Below are positions 7,676 to 15,218 of a stretch of DNA of 64,000 nucleotides, piece by piece. This DNA comes from Gemmatimonas sp. (GTDB lineage Bacteria > Gemmatimonadota > Gemmatimonadetes > Gemmatimonadales > Gemmatimonadaceae): the NCBI GenBank assembly GCA_011390885.1, contig JAABRO010000008.1, positions 18,397 to 82,396 of the forward strand, given 5' to 3'. Both the position numbers and the translations under genes were made by a program. The stretch's first letter is position 1, and every line of letters begins with the position of its first letter. The notes below the pieces were generated by a model. The model was given only the letters and a program-made list of their open reading frames with translations. It was not told the DNA's origin and did no database searches.

Positions 7676-8944
7676 TTGGCCACGCTGTCCCGTCCCGAGT
7701 CCGATCCGCGCGACCTCTCGCAGGCGCACCACCACGACCACGATGACACCGTCTATCCCGGCAAGGCGCTGTTCATCGGCATTCACCTCGCCTGCTTCGC
7801 GGCCATCTGGACCGGGGTGACGAGCACGTCGATCATCCTCGCGATCACGCTGTACGTGGCGCGCATGTTCGGCGTCACCGCGGGCTACCATCGTTACTTC
7901 TCGCACCGCTCGTTCAAGACGAGCCGCGTGATGCAGTTCCTGCTCGCCATGCTGGCGCAGTCGAGCGCGCAGAAGGGCGCGCTCTGGTGGGCAGGGCATC
8001 ACCGGCACCACCATCGCCACAGCGACACCGAGCACGACGTGCACTCGCCGCGCCACTCGGGCTTCGTGCACGCGCACCTCGGCTGGATCTTCGCGAAGCA
8101 GTGGGACAAGACCGACTACGAGGCGGTGCCCGACCTCGCCGCGTATCCGGAGCTCGTGTTCCTGAACAAGTACGAGCACATCCCCACCGTGCTGCTCATC
8201 GCGCTGTGCGCGCTGATCGACGGCTGGACCGGCCTCATCGTGGGCTTCTGCTGGAGCACGGTGGCCACGTGGCACGGCACGTTCATGATCAACTCGCTCG
8301 CGCACGTGCACGGCAACCAGCGTTACGTGACGGGTGACGATTCGCGCAACAACTGGTGGCTGGCCATCATCACGCTGGGCGAAGGGTGGCACAACAACCA
8401 CCACGCCTATCAGCGCAGCACGCGCCAGGGCTTCCGCTGGTACGAGATCGACCCCACGTACTACGCGCTCAAGGCCATGAGCTGGGTGGGGCTCGTGTGG
8501 GACCTCGGCGCGCCGCCGCCGGAGGTGGTGCGCAACGAGCGTCCGGTGGGCAAGGCGGTGCTCGAGAAGGTCGCGCGCCAGCTCGCCGAGACCTTCAATG
8601 TTGACCAGCTCGTGGCCGACGCGCGCCGCGCGCAGTCGAACGCGCAGCAGCAGTTCGCCGACATGAAGCACCAGGCGGAAGACCGGATCGCCGAGATGAA
8701 GCATCAGGCGGAGGACCGCTTCGCCGAGGCGAAGCACCAGGCGGAGGACCGCATCGCGGCCATGCGCGCGCAGGTGCACGACGCCATGGCGGGGGTGCAC
8801 TGGCCCAACTTCCCCACGCGCGACGAGCTGCGCGCCAAGGCGCAGGCCATGCTGCCGGCGAGCCCGTCGCTCGATGCGATCGCGGCGCGTGCGCACGAGC
8901 TACTGGCGGAGCGGGTGGCGCAGCGGCTGGCGGTGACGGCGTAA
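7676..8944 (+). CDS. Acyl-CoA (fatty acid) desaturase with repeated coiled-coil tail
   Basis: About 422 residues from a TTG start at 7676, chosen because a GGAG lies 5 nt upstream and the next gene boundary is at 7659. The three histidine boxes of membrane di-iron desaturases are present: HRYFSH at about 72-77, HHRHHH near 108-113, and WHNNHH near 238-243. The enzyme would insert a double bond into saturated acyl chains in the inner membrane, using O2 and an electron donor. Unusually, after about residue 300 there is a soluble tail with four 11-residue repeats (AEMKHQAEDRI type, about 328-371) and a final amphipathic region. No ferredoxin or reductase gene is adjacent. Confidence 0.88.
   Translation: MATLSRPESDPRDLSQAHHHDHDDTVYPGKALFIGIHLACFAAIWTGVTSTSIILAITLYVARMFGVTAGYHRYFSHRSFKTSRVMQFLLAMLAQSSAQKGALWWAGHHRHHHRHSDTEHDVHSPRHSGFVHAHLGWIFAKQWDKTDYEAVPDLAAYPELVFLNKYEHIPTVLLIALCALIDGWTGLIVGFCWSTVATWHGTFMINSLAHVHGNQRYVTGDDSRNNWWLAIITLGEGWHNNHHAYQRSTRQGFRWYEIDPTYYALKAMSWVGLVWDLGAPPPEVVRNERPVGKAVLEKVARQLAETFNVDQLVADARRAQSNAQQQFADMKHQAEDRIAEMKHQAEDRFAEAKHQAEDRIAAMRAQVHDAMAGVHWPNFPTRDELRAKAQAMLPASPSLDAIAARAHELLAERVAQRLAVTA
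8657..8788 (+). repeat. 33-bp in-gene tandem repeat (hendecad coding)
   Basis: Four 33-bp units encode the 11-residue repeats in the desaturase tail. The first three (8657-8755) differ at few bases and the fourth is degenerate. An 11-residue period fits a right-handed coiled coil or an amphipathic membrane-surface helix. Confidence 0.75.
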
Positions 8945-8992
8945 AGGCGCCTCGCGTGCGCATCCCGCTGCCCTCGACAGCGGCGCGGCGCG

Positions 8993-9379
8993 TCAGATCT
9001 TCCGGATCGGCCCCGGGTAGCCGGCCACGACCGCGTCGGCGGTAACGAGTGTGATGCCTTCGCACTGTGCCTGTGCCACGAGCAGCCGGTCGAACGGGTC
9101 GCGATGCAGGTCGGGGAGCCCCTCGACCTGCACGGCGTGCTCGCTGGTCACCGCGAGCTCGCGGTACCCATTCTCGAGCAGGCCGCGGCGCAGCACTCTC
9201 GGTTCGACCTGAAAGTCCGCTCGGCCAAGCTGCGCCTTGATCGTCACTTCCCAGAGACTCGCGGCGCTGAACCAGAGCTCGTGCCGCGCATCGTTCAGCA
9301 GGCGACGCGCGGCGGCACTGAGTCGCCGCGGCTCGCCGGCCGCCCACAGCAGCAGCTGCGTGTCGAGGAGCAGCTTCAC
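8993..9379 (-). CDS. VapC-family PIN-domain toxin
   Basis: 128 residues from a GTG at 9379 that overlaps (GTGA) the antitoxin stop codon. PIN nuclease landmarks: KLLLDTQLLLWA with the first catalytic Asp near residue 6, the Glu in SLWEVTIKAQLG, the Asp in DPFDRLLVAQA, and the Asp in LVTADAVVAGY. The variant with LLLDT..LLW and DPFDR is typical of the PIN toxins paired with Phd/YefM-type antitoxins. It would cleave RNA (tRNA or rRNA in studied cases) when the antitoxin is degraded. Confidence 0.88.
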   Translation of the reverse strand: MKLLLDTQLLLWAAGEPRRLSAAARRLLNDARHELWFSAASLWEVTIKAQLGRADFQVEPRVLRRGLLENGYRELAVTSEHAVQVEGLPDLHRDPFDRLLVAQAQCEGITLVTADAVVAGYPGPIRKI

Positions 9380-9696
9380 GGCGTGCGCCGCTTGCGTCTG
9401 GTGCGGCGCGGCCGATCCGTCTCGGGTGCGTGTGCGTCGTCTCCGGACGCGCCCGTCGCGGCTTCGCCGGTGAACATGGCGGCGATCGACTCGGCACCCA
9501 TCCGGTCGAAGTCCTCGGGGACGCGGATCTCGCCCTCCAGGAAACCGAGGCGCTGCGGTGCGACCGGCGTCTCGATGGCCGTGACGCGCACCATCGGCTT
9601 GCCCGCCTTGGCGATCACGAACGGCTCCCCTTGGGCGGCCCGGTCGACGAGGCGGGACAGGTGCGTCTTGGCTTCGTGGATGTTCACGATGGTCAT
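9376..9696 (-). CDS. Phd/YefM-type antitoxin
   Basis: 106 residues from the ATG at 9696. The first 35 residues (MTIVNIHEAKTHLSRLVDRA... and IAKAGKPMVRV) form the classic prevent-host-death DNA-binding fold. The middle (LGFLEGEIRVPEDFD) is the usual toxin-neutralising segment. The C-terminus is longer than typical and ends in a strongly basic run (RPRRTRRKRR) of unknown purpose. It overlaps vapC by 4 bp and is preceded by a leaderless-type promoter with repeated acttagtc words. A longer start at 9717 is possible but would pass through the -10 region. Confidence 0.85.
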   Translation of the reverse strand: MTIVNIHEAKTHLSRLVDRAAQGEPFVIAKAGKPMVRVTAIETPVAPQRLGFLEGEIRVPEDFDRMGAESIAAMFTGEAATGASGDDAHAPETDRPRRTRRKRRTP

Positions 9697-9701
9697 TCCC
9701 C

Positions 9702-9731
9702 AACTTAGTCGGACCAATCAGACTTAGTCCA
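9702..9731 (-). promoter_or_regulatory. Toxin-antitoxin promoter/operator
   Basis: On the minus strand, TGGACT and TAAGTT (plus-strand 9726-9731 and 9702-9707) are 18 bp apart, and the -10 lies 5 nt before the antitoxin ATG. The word acttagtc occurs twice (9703-9710 and 9722-9729, 19 bp apart), and the second copy is part of the near-palindrome gacttagtc. Both overlap the promoter elements, as expected for antitoxin autorepression. Confidence 0.55.
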
Positions 9732-9779
9732 GTAGATTGACCGGACTGGCGGATCAGCGGGCGGCTGGTGGCTGCGGAC

Positions 9780-10349
9780 CTACGGCTCCCCGAGTGCGTC
9801 CAGGAAGATCGGGGCGAGCTCGACGGTGAGCATTGTCGCAGCGTCGGCGGGCTGCCAGGTGATGGTCTCGGTGTGAATGCTTGGCCGGTCTGCATTGGGC
9901 AACCAGCACTCGACGAGGCGCGCATCGAGGTCCACGATCCAGTACGTGACGTCGGCGCGCTGGTAGCGCGGCCGCTTCACCACCCGGTCGTAGCGCGCGG
10001 TGCTCGGCGAGAGCACCTCCACGAACAGCAGCGGATGCCCGATCTCGGCCTGTGTGCGCGGGCGACGCCCGTCCACCAGCGGCAGCACATACACATCGGG
10101 CTGCACGAGCGTGTACGCGTCGAGTTCGAGGTCGCCGGGTGAGACGAACACCGCGCCGAGGAGATGCGGGCGGACGAAGTCCTCGAGCACGCGCCAGAGC
10201 AGCGTGACCGCGGACTGATGCGTGAGCCGAGGACTCGGGCTCACGAGCAGCTCCCCGTCCACGCACTCGAAGCGCTTTCCGGGTTCGTCGGGAAGTTCGC
10301 GGACCTCGGCGGCGGTCCAGCGGCGGGCGACGACGGCAGGCATGGCCAT
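9780..10349 (-). CDS. Uma2 family (PD-(D/E)XK-like) protein
   Basis: About 189 residues belonging to the Uma2/DUF820 family of restriction-endonuclease-like proteins, common in cyanobacteria and other environmental bacteria. Diagnostic segments are RWTAAEVRELPDEPGKRFECVDGELLVSPSP, the acidic PDVYVLP motif after LELDAYTLVQ, LLFVEVLSPSTARYDR with the catalytic-type E-V-(hydrophobic), and K-x-x-x-Y near VVKRPRYQRADVTYWIVD. The biological role is unknown. I place the start at the MAMPAVVARRW methionine pair; in-frame starts up to 10436 exist and would add an atypical extension. Confidence 0.8.
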   Translation of the reverse strand: MAMPAVVARRWTAAEVRELPDEPGKRFECVDGELLVSPSPRLTHQSAVTLLWRVLEDFVRPHLLGAVFVSPGDLELDAYTLVQPDVYVLPLVDGRRPRTQAEIGHPLLFVEVLSPSTARYDRVVKRPRYQRADVTYWIVDLDARLVECWLPNADRPSIHTETITWQPADAATMLTVELAPIFLDALGEP

Positions 10350-10494
10350 ATGCTGCAGGCAAAAGAGGTGGGAGCGCAAGGCATGCACCACGCTATGCGA
10401 GTCACGGTCGTCGGCCATCACCATTATCCTGCGCAACGAACCGCGTCACCGCGGCACGCGCCGTGCGGTGCCGACGGGCCTCAGCGCTTCGCGG

Positions 10495-11103
10495 CTACAC
10501 GTTTCGGCTGGCCCAACCGATGCGCTGGGCGATGCCGATCGCGACACCGGCGCTCATCACCCACGCCAGCGTGACGTACTGCGCCGGCCACAGCAGGAAG
10601 AGCGCGAAGAACACCACCGTCTCCGTGCCGGCCACGAGCCCGCGCGGCATCGTCACGCTCGTCAGTTCGCCACGCGCCGCCGCGCCCGTGCCGCGCTTCT
10701 CGAGCACGGCAGCCAGGTACATCCAGCTCGCGGCGTTCACGAACCAGCTCATGAGCAGCACCGTCGATGCGAGCCACACGGCGCGCGTGTCGAGCGCGAG
10801 CGCGATGGCGATCGGCATGGCGCCGTACACCGCGAAGTCGCACACGATGTCGAGGTAGCCGCCGAACTCGCTCTGGCGGCCCGTCTGGCGCGCGAGCACG
10901 CCGTCCACGCCGTCGAGCAGTCGGTTGGCGAGCCACAGCGCGAGCGCCAGCGTCCACGCGGCGCGTGACGCGGCCACCGCCGCACCCATGCCGATCACGA
11001 GCGCGAGCAGCGTGAGCGCGATCGGGCTGAACACGCGCCCGAGCAGCAGCGCGAGCGGCGCGAGCCATCGCTCCTTGTGCAGGCGGAACCATTCGTCGAA
11101 CAC
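10495..11103 (-). CDS. CDP-alcohol phosphatidyltransferase family protein (YnjF-like)
   Basis: 202 residues, mostly membrane-embedded. The family signature DG-x2-AR-x8-G-x3-D-x3-D is complete in the DGVLARQTGRQSEF and GGYLDIVCD segments (about residues 66-88), which bind CDP and Mg2+. It would transfer a phosphatidyl group to an alcohol in the inner membrane, but the alcohol is unknown. The gene starts 9 bp after the ABC ATPase and appears to end that operon. E. coli ynjF, which encodes the same family, also closes the ynjABCDEF cluster, so the linkage is probably not accidental. Confidence 0.85.
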   Translation of the reverse strand: MFDEWFRLHKERWLAPLALLLGRVFSPIALTLLALVIGMGAAVAASRAAWTLALALWLANRLLDGVDGVLARQTGRQSEFGGYLDIVCDFAVYGAMPIAIALALDTRAVWLASTVLLMSWFVNAASWMYLAAVLEKRGTGAAARGELTSVTMPRGLVAGTETVVFFALFLLWPAQYVTLAWVMSAGVAIGIAQRIGWASRNV

Positions 11104-11112
11104 GCGGCGCCC

Positions 11113-12222
11113 TCAGCCGGGGAAGAGCACGAGGCCACGTGGATCGATCTCCACGAGTACGGCGTCACCGATCGCCGGTGGCTGCATGGCGTCGATGAGT
11201 GCCTGCACCCGCTGGTCGCCGACCTGCACCGTCGCGCTGCTGCCACGCGGACGTGGCGTGATGGAGACGACGTGACCGGTGCCGGGGCCGGCATTCGCGT
11301 CTGCGCACCGGCAGCGGATCGCGTCGTCGCGCACGCCCACGATCACGCCCGCACCGACCGAGCTGCCGGCGGAACGCAGTGCCTCGGTGGGCACGGTCAG
11401 ACGGCCGAGCGGTGTGTCGATCGAATCGGGCGTGGCCACCACTCCGCGGAACTCCTGATGCGTGCCGAGAAAGCGCATGACGTCCGGCGACGCCGGGCGC
11501 GCGAACAGCTCTGCCGGCGTCGCGACCTGCGCGATCTGCCGCCCGAGCAGCACCGCGATGCGATCTCCGAGCGCGGTGGCGTCATCCAGGTCGTGCGTGA
11601 CCAGGACCACGGCGGCGCCGCTCTCGGCGTGCGCCTCGCGAATCGCCTCCCGCACATCGGCACGCAGCACGGGATCGAGCGCGGCGAGCGGTTCGTCGAG
11701 CAGCAGCAGCTGTGGTTTGGCGGCGAGGGCGCGCGCGAGGGCCACGCGGTGACGCTGCCCACCACTGAGCGCACTCGGCAGTCGATCGGCGAGCGCACCC
11801 AGCCCGAGCCGTTCAAGCAACGGCGCGACCATGCGCGCACGCTCGGCGCGCGGCATGCCCCGCACGGTGAGCGGAAAGGCCACGTTCTCGCGCACCCGCA
11901 GGTGCGGGAAGAGCACCGGCACCTGGTGCAGATACACCGCATTGCGTTGCTCCGGCGGCAGCGCGCTGACCTCGCGCGCGCCGATCAGGATGCGCCCCGC
12001 ACGCACGGGCGCGAGACCGGCGATCGCGCGGAGCAGCGTGGTCTTGCCCTCGCCGGACGGGCCGAGCAGCACGACGCGTTCACCGGCGGCAACGCGCAGC
12101 GACACGCCGGTGAGGCCGGTGGACTCGCCGAACGGAACCGTCAGGTCGTGCAGCTGGAGCGCGTCGGTCACGTCGTGCATTGTCGCGCGTGGCGTGTCGG
12201 GCGGGAAGGGCGTCATTGCCAC
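11113..12222 (-). CDS. ABC transporter ATP-binding protein (YnjD-like)
   Basis: 369 residues. The ATPase core has Walker A GPSGEGKTT (about 53-61), Q-loop in YLHQVPVLFPHLRV, signature LSGGQRHRVALARAL, Walker B LLLLDEPLAALD and the H-loop VTHD. A C-terminal TOBE-like regulatory region of about 120 residues follows (residues 240-369), longer than in E. coli YnjD. It would energise uptake through the two permeases encoded directly upstream. The operon order matches the E. coli ynj cluster. Related importers of this class carry iron, thiamine, polyamines or sulfate; the substrate is not evident here. Confidence 0.88.
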   Translation of the reverse strand: MAMTPFPPDTPRATMHDVTDALQLHDLTVPFGESTGLTGVSLRVAAGERVVLLGPSGEGKTTLLRAIAGLAPVRAGRILIGAREVSALPPEQRNAVYLHQVPVLFPHLRVRENVAFPLTVRGMPRAERARMVAPLLERLGLGALADRLPSALSGGQRHRVALARALAAKPQLLLLDEPLAALDPVLRADVREAIREAHAESGAAVVLVTHDLDDATALGDRIAVLLGRQIAQVATPAELFARPASPDVMRFLGTHQEFRGVVATPDSIDTPLGRLTVPTEALRSAGSSVGAGVIVGVRDDAIRCRCADANAGPGTGHVVSITPRPRGSSATVQVGDQRVQALIDAMQPPAIGDAVLVEIDPRGLVLFPG

Positions 12223-12234
12223 TGCTCCACCCGG

Positions 12235-13044
12235 TCAGGCCGGCAGCGCATCGGTGCGCCGCGCGCCGAACCGCAGCGCCGAGAGCGCCAGCATGGCGGG
12301 CACCACGAGCAGCAGCGCGCCCACGGCCGCGTCGCGGTCCTGGCCGGCGCGCACGAGCGCGAGCACCTCGATGGGAAGCGCCCGCACGGCGCCCCCGCCG
12401 ATGAGCAGCGTGAGCGCCACCTGCGCCCACGAGATCAGGAAGCAGATCGCGAGCGCTTCCACGATCACCCCGCGCACCGACGGCAGGAGCACGTGCCACC
12501 ACACCTGCAGCCCCGACGCGCCCAGCGAGCGGGCCGCCTCCTCGTCGTCGCGCCCCCGCGCGCCGAACACGCCCATGAAGAGCAGCGCGGCGTAGCCGAT
12601 GGCCGGCACGCAGTGCGCGAGCCACACGCCCACCGCGGAGCCGGCGACGCCGAGCTGCAGCGTGGCGACCTGCAGCCCGGCGCCGAGCGCGATCGGAGGC
12701 GCGGCCACCGGCAGGAAGACGAGTGCGGCGGCCACGTGACGCCACGGCGCGCGCAACGTGGCGAGCGAGCGCCCGATCGGCAGGGCGGCCAGCACCGAGG
12801 CCAACGCGGTGGCCATCGCAAGCAGAGCGCTCGTGAGCGCCGAGCGACCGAGCGCGCCGCTGGCGACGGTGCGCCACCCCGCGGCAGTGTAGTCGTCGGG
12901 GAGCAGCAGGGGCCAGCGCCAGCTGGTGGCAAGGGACTGCAGCACGAGCACGGCCAGCGGCAGCAGCGTGGAGAGCGTGAGCGCTACCAAGGCGGCCCAT
13001 GTCCATGCCGGTCGCGCGCGTCGCGGCGGGATGTTGGCCCTCAT
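12235..13044 (-). CDS. ABC transporter permease, second half (YnjC C-half-like)
   Basis: 269 residues with about six transmembrane helices and the EAA loop (EEAARSLGASGLQVWWHVLLP), characteristic of binding-protein-dependent importers. It begins 4 bp inside the end of the preceding permease gene, implying translational coupling. In E. coli YnjC the two permease domains are fused in one chain; here they are separate. The ATPase gene follows 12 bp downstream. Confidence 0.88.
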   Translation of the reverse strand: MRANIPPRRARPAWTWAALVALTLSTLLPLAVLVLQSLATSWRWPLLLPDDYTAAGWRTVASGALGRSALTSALLAMATALASVLAALPIGRSLATLRAPWRHVAAALVFLPVAAPPIALGAGLQVATLQLGVAGSAVGVWLAHCVPAIGYAALLFMGVFGARGRDDEEAARSLGASGLQVWWHVLLPSVRGVIVEALAICFLISWAQVALTLLIGGGAVRALPIEVLALVRAGQDRDAAVGALLLVVPAMLALSALRFGARRTDALPA

Positions 13045-13925
13045 GCGCGCGACACCGTGGTCGCGCTCCACCGCGCACGGGCCCACTCGTGCGCGGCCAC
13101 GGCCACGCCAGCGAGTGCGAGCGTGACGAGGGCCAGCACGTACGCATCGCCACGCCGCGCCAGCGCGGGATCGGCAAAGCGCTCCATGGTGAGCACGGCG
13201 AGCGGGGCCGGATCGACCGGGGCGAGCAGCACGGCCGTTTCGTAGCTGCCCAGCGCGAACACGAACACGGCGATCACGGCAGGCAGCATGCCGCGCCAGA
13301 GCAGCGGCCACATCACGCGACGGCGCACGTAACGAGGCGCCGCACCGAGCGTTCGCGCGGTTTCGTCGAGGGCCGGATCGATGTCCTGCCGCAGCGCGAT
13401 GGCCACGACGGCCAGGAACGGCAGCTCCTTCCACGCCAGCGCCACGATGAGGCCGACGCCGGCGCCGTCGTACACGAGGGGCGGCATGTCGGCAGGAGCA
13501 TCGAGCAGGCCGGCGGCGAAGAGCAGGCGGGCCAGCAGGCCGCTCTGCGCCAGCACGAGAAGCGCCGTGGCGGCGGCCACCAGGTGCGGCACCGGCAGCG
13601 GCAGCGTGGCGAGTGCGCGCGCGCTGCGATCGAGGCGCGTGTTCGAGGCGAAGCCCATGGCCACGAGCGCGGCGCCGGCCGTGGCCAGGGCCGTGGCGGC
13701 CGCCGCGACATACAGCGTCCAGCCAAGCGCGCGCCAGGTGCTCCGCGCGCCGAGCACGGTGGCGAACCGGTCGAGGCTCGCGGTGTCGCTCGATCCTGCA
13801 CCGAGCACACCGAGGGCGGCGAGCAGTGCGTACGCCACGCCGAGCAGCACCGGCAGGGCCACCAGCGCGGCGAGCAGCAGCGGGCCCAGCGGCGACTCGC
13901 GCAGGCGGTCAGGGCGCGCGCTCAC
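13041..13925 (-). CDS. ABC transporter permease, first half (YnjC N-half-like)
   Basis: 294 residues with about six predicted membrane segments and an EAA-type cytoplasmic loop (DETARTLGAAPRYVRRRVMWPLL) for contact with the ATPase. It lies 21 bp after the substrate-binding lipoprotein gene and overlaps the second permease gene by 4 bp. It would form a heterodimeric channel with that protein. Confidence 0.87.
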   Translation of the reverse strand: MSARPDRLRESPLGPLLLAALVALPVLLGVAYALLAALGVLGAGSSDTASLDRFATVLGARSTWRALGWTLYVAAAATALATAGAALVAMGFASNTRLDRSARALATLPLPVPHLVAAATALLVLAQSGLLARLLFAAGLLDAPADMPPLVYDGAGVGLIVALAWKELPFLAVVAIALRQDIDPALDETARTLGAAPRYVRRRVMWPLLWRGMLPAVIAVFVFALGSYETAVLLAPVDPAPLAVLTMERFADPALARRGDAYVLALVTLALAGVAVAAHEWARARWSATTVSRA

Positions 13926-13946
13926 CGCACACCGTCACGCAGATGG

Positions 13947-15218
13947 TCAGGGCGCGCCGTCACCACGTACCCAGGCGCGCCAGTCGGCCTGCAGCCGCTC
14001 GTGGTAACGCGGCGACACCTCGGGGCGGGCGTAGCGGGCCAGCGTGTCGCGCGGAATCGCGCGCGGATCGTCGGCCAGGGCGGCGAACTGCGCGCGCCAC
14101 GGCTCGGGCACACGCGTCACGTCGAGCACCGTGCCGTCGGCCCACACCTCGGGCTTGAGCTTCTCGAGCTGTGCTTCCGGGGAGAGCAGCAGGTCGGCCA
14201 CGACCATCGCGCCGGCAGGATTGGGCGCGTTGAACGGAATGCCCACGTAGTGCGTGTTGGCGATCGTGCCGTCGCGCAGCACGAAGGCGCGCGCGGTCGG
14301 CGGCAGCACGCCCTGCCGGATCTTGTTCACCACGTCGTGCTGGTTGTTGGACATGGAGAGGTCGATCTCGCCATTGGCGAACAGCCGATGCATCGCGGCC
14401 ACATCGGGTGGGTACGTGGCACCACCACGCCAGAAGGCGCCGCGCAGCGAGTCGAGCCATCCGAACACCGCGGTGCGGCCCCGTGCGTACCGCTCGTCGC
14501 CGAAACCGCCCGCGAACGCCTCCACACCACCGCCCTTCGCGTACATGAGCATCTTCAGGAACGTCACGCCGCTGAACGCCTGGTCGTGCGTGAAGCGCCC
14601 CGGATGTGCGCGGATCCACGCGGCCAGCTCGTCGAACGTGCGTGGCGGTTCCGGCATGCGTACGCTGTCGTGAATGAGCGCGAACTGCACCGTGCCCCAC
14701 GGGCTCTCGAAGCCGGCCGGGTCCTGTTCGAAGTCGCGCGAGATGATCGGGGACGCGCTGTCCACGTACGCCGAGCTCGGCAGCACGCCCGACCACGGCC
14801 CCGCCAGCAGCGACTCGGCGCGCAGCTGCGCGAACGTTTCGCCGTTGATCCACACGAGGCTCGCCGTACCGCGCCCGCGTCCCGCCTCGCGCTCCAGCAC
14901 GAGCTGGTTCACGAGCTCCGCACCCTGGCCCTCGACAGCTTCGAGCGTGATGTCGTATCGCTCACGCAACCGTGGCGCCACCCAGCCGTCCACGAACGCA
15001 TTGATCGCCGGGTCGCCGCGCCACTTGCGCCAGGTCACGGTGGTGCCGCGCGCGCGAGCGACGAGGCTGTCCCACGGCAGCGCAGCGAGTTCGGCGACCT
15101 CGGCATTCGCGTCGGAACCCGGTGATGGGTGCGACGCGTCGCGCCCGCACGCCGCGAGCAGCGACGCGGCGACCAGCGACACGGCGACCGCCGCGATGGT
15201 CCGCTTCAGAACAGCCAC
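13947..15218 (-). CDS. ABC transporter substrate-binding lipoprotein (YnjB-like)
   Basis: 423 residues from a GTG at 15218, which places the start 13 bp inside the end of the TonB receptor gene. A lipoprotein signal is clear: a basic start, a hydrophobic stretch and the lipobox LLAAC at about residues 20-24. The mature protein matches the YnjB type of extracellular solute-binding protein, with segments WRKWRGDPAINAFVDGW, LVWINGETFAQL, and SPWGTVQFALIHDS. It would deliver an unknown solute to the adjacent YnjC/YnjD-like transporter. The overlap with the receptor gene suggests one transcript covering outer-membrane and inner-membrane uptake steps. Confidence 0.87.
   Translation of the reverse strand: MAVLKRTIAAVAVSLVAASLLAACGRDASHPSPGSDANAEVAELAALPWDSLVARARGTTVTWRKWRGDPAINAFVDGWVAPRLRERYDITLEAVEGQGAELVNQLVLEREAGRGRGTASLVWINGETFAQLRAESLLAGPWSGVLPSSAYVDSASPIISRDFEQDPAGFESPWGTVQFALIHDSVRMPEPPRTFDELAAWIRAHPGRFTHDQAFSGVTFLKMLMYAKGGGVEAFAGGFGDERYARGRTAVFGWLDSLRGAFWRGGATYPPDVAAMHRLFANGEIDLSMSNNQHDVVNKIRQGVLPPTARAFVLRDGTIANTHYVGIPFNAPNPAGAMVVADLLLSPEAQLEKLKPEVWADGTVLDVTRVPEPWRAQFAALADDPRAIPRDTLARYARPEVSPRYHERLQADWRAWVRGDGAP

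Noticed and set aside
10344-10494. Upstream extension of the Uma2 gene to 10436
   Set aside because: The added residues (TTG start) do not resemble family members, whose conserved region starts at RWTAAE; kept only as a possible alternative.
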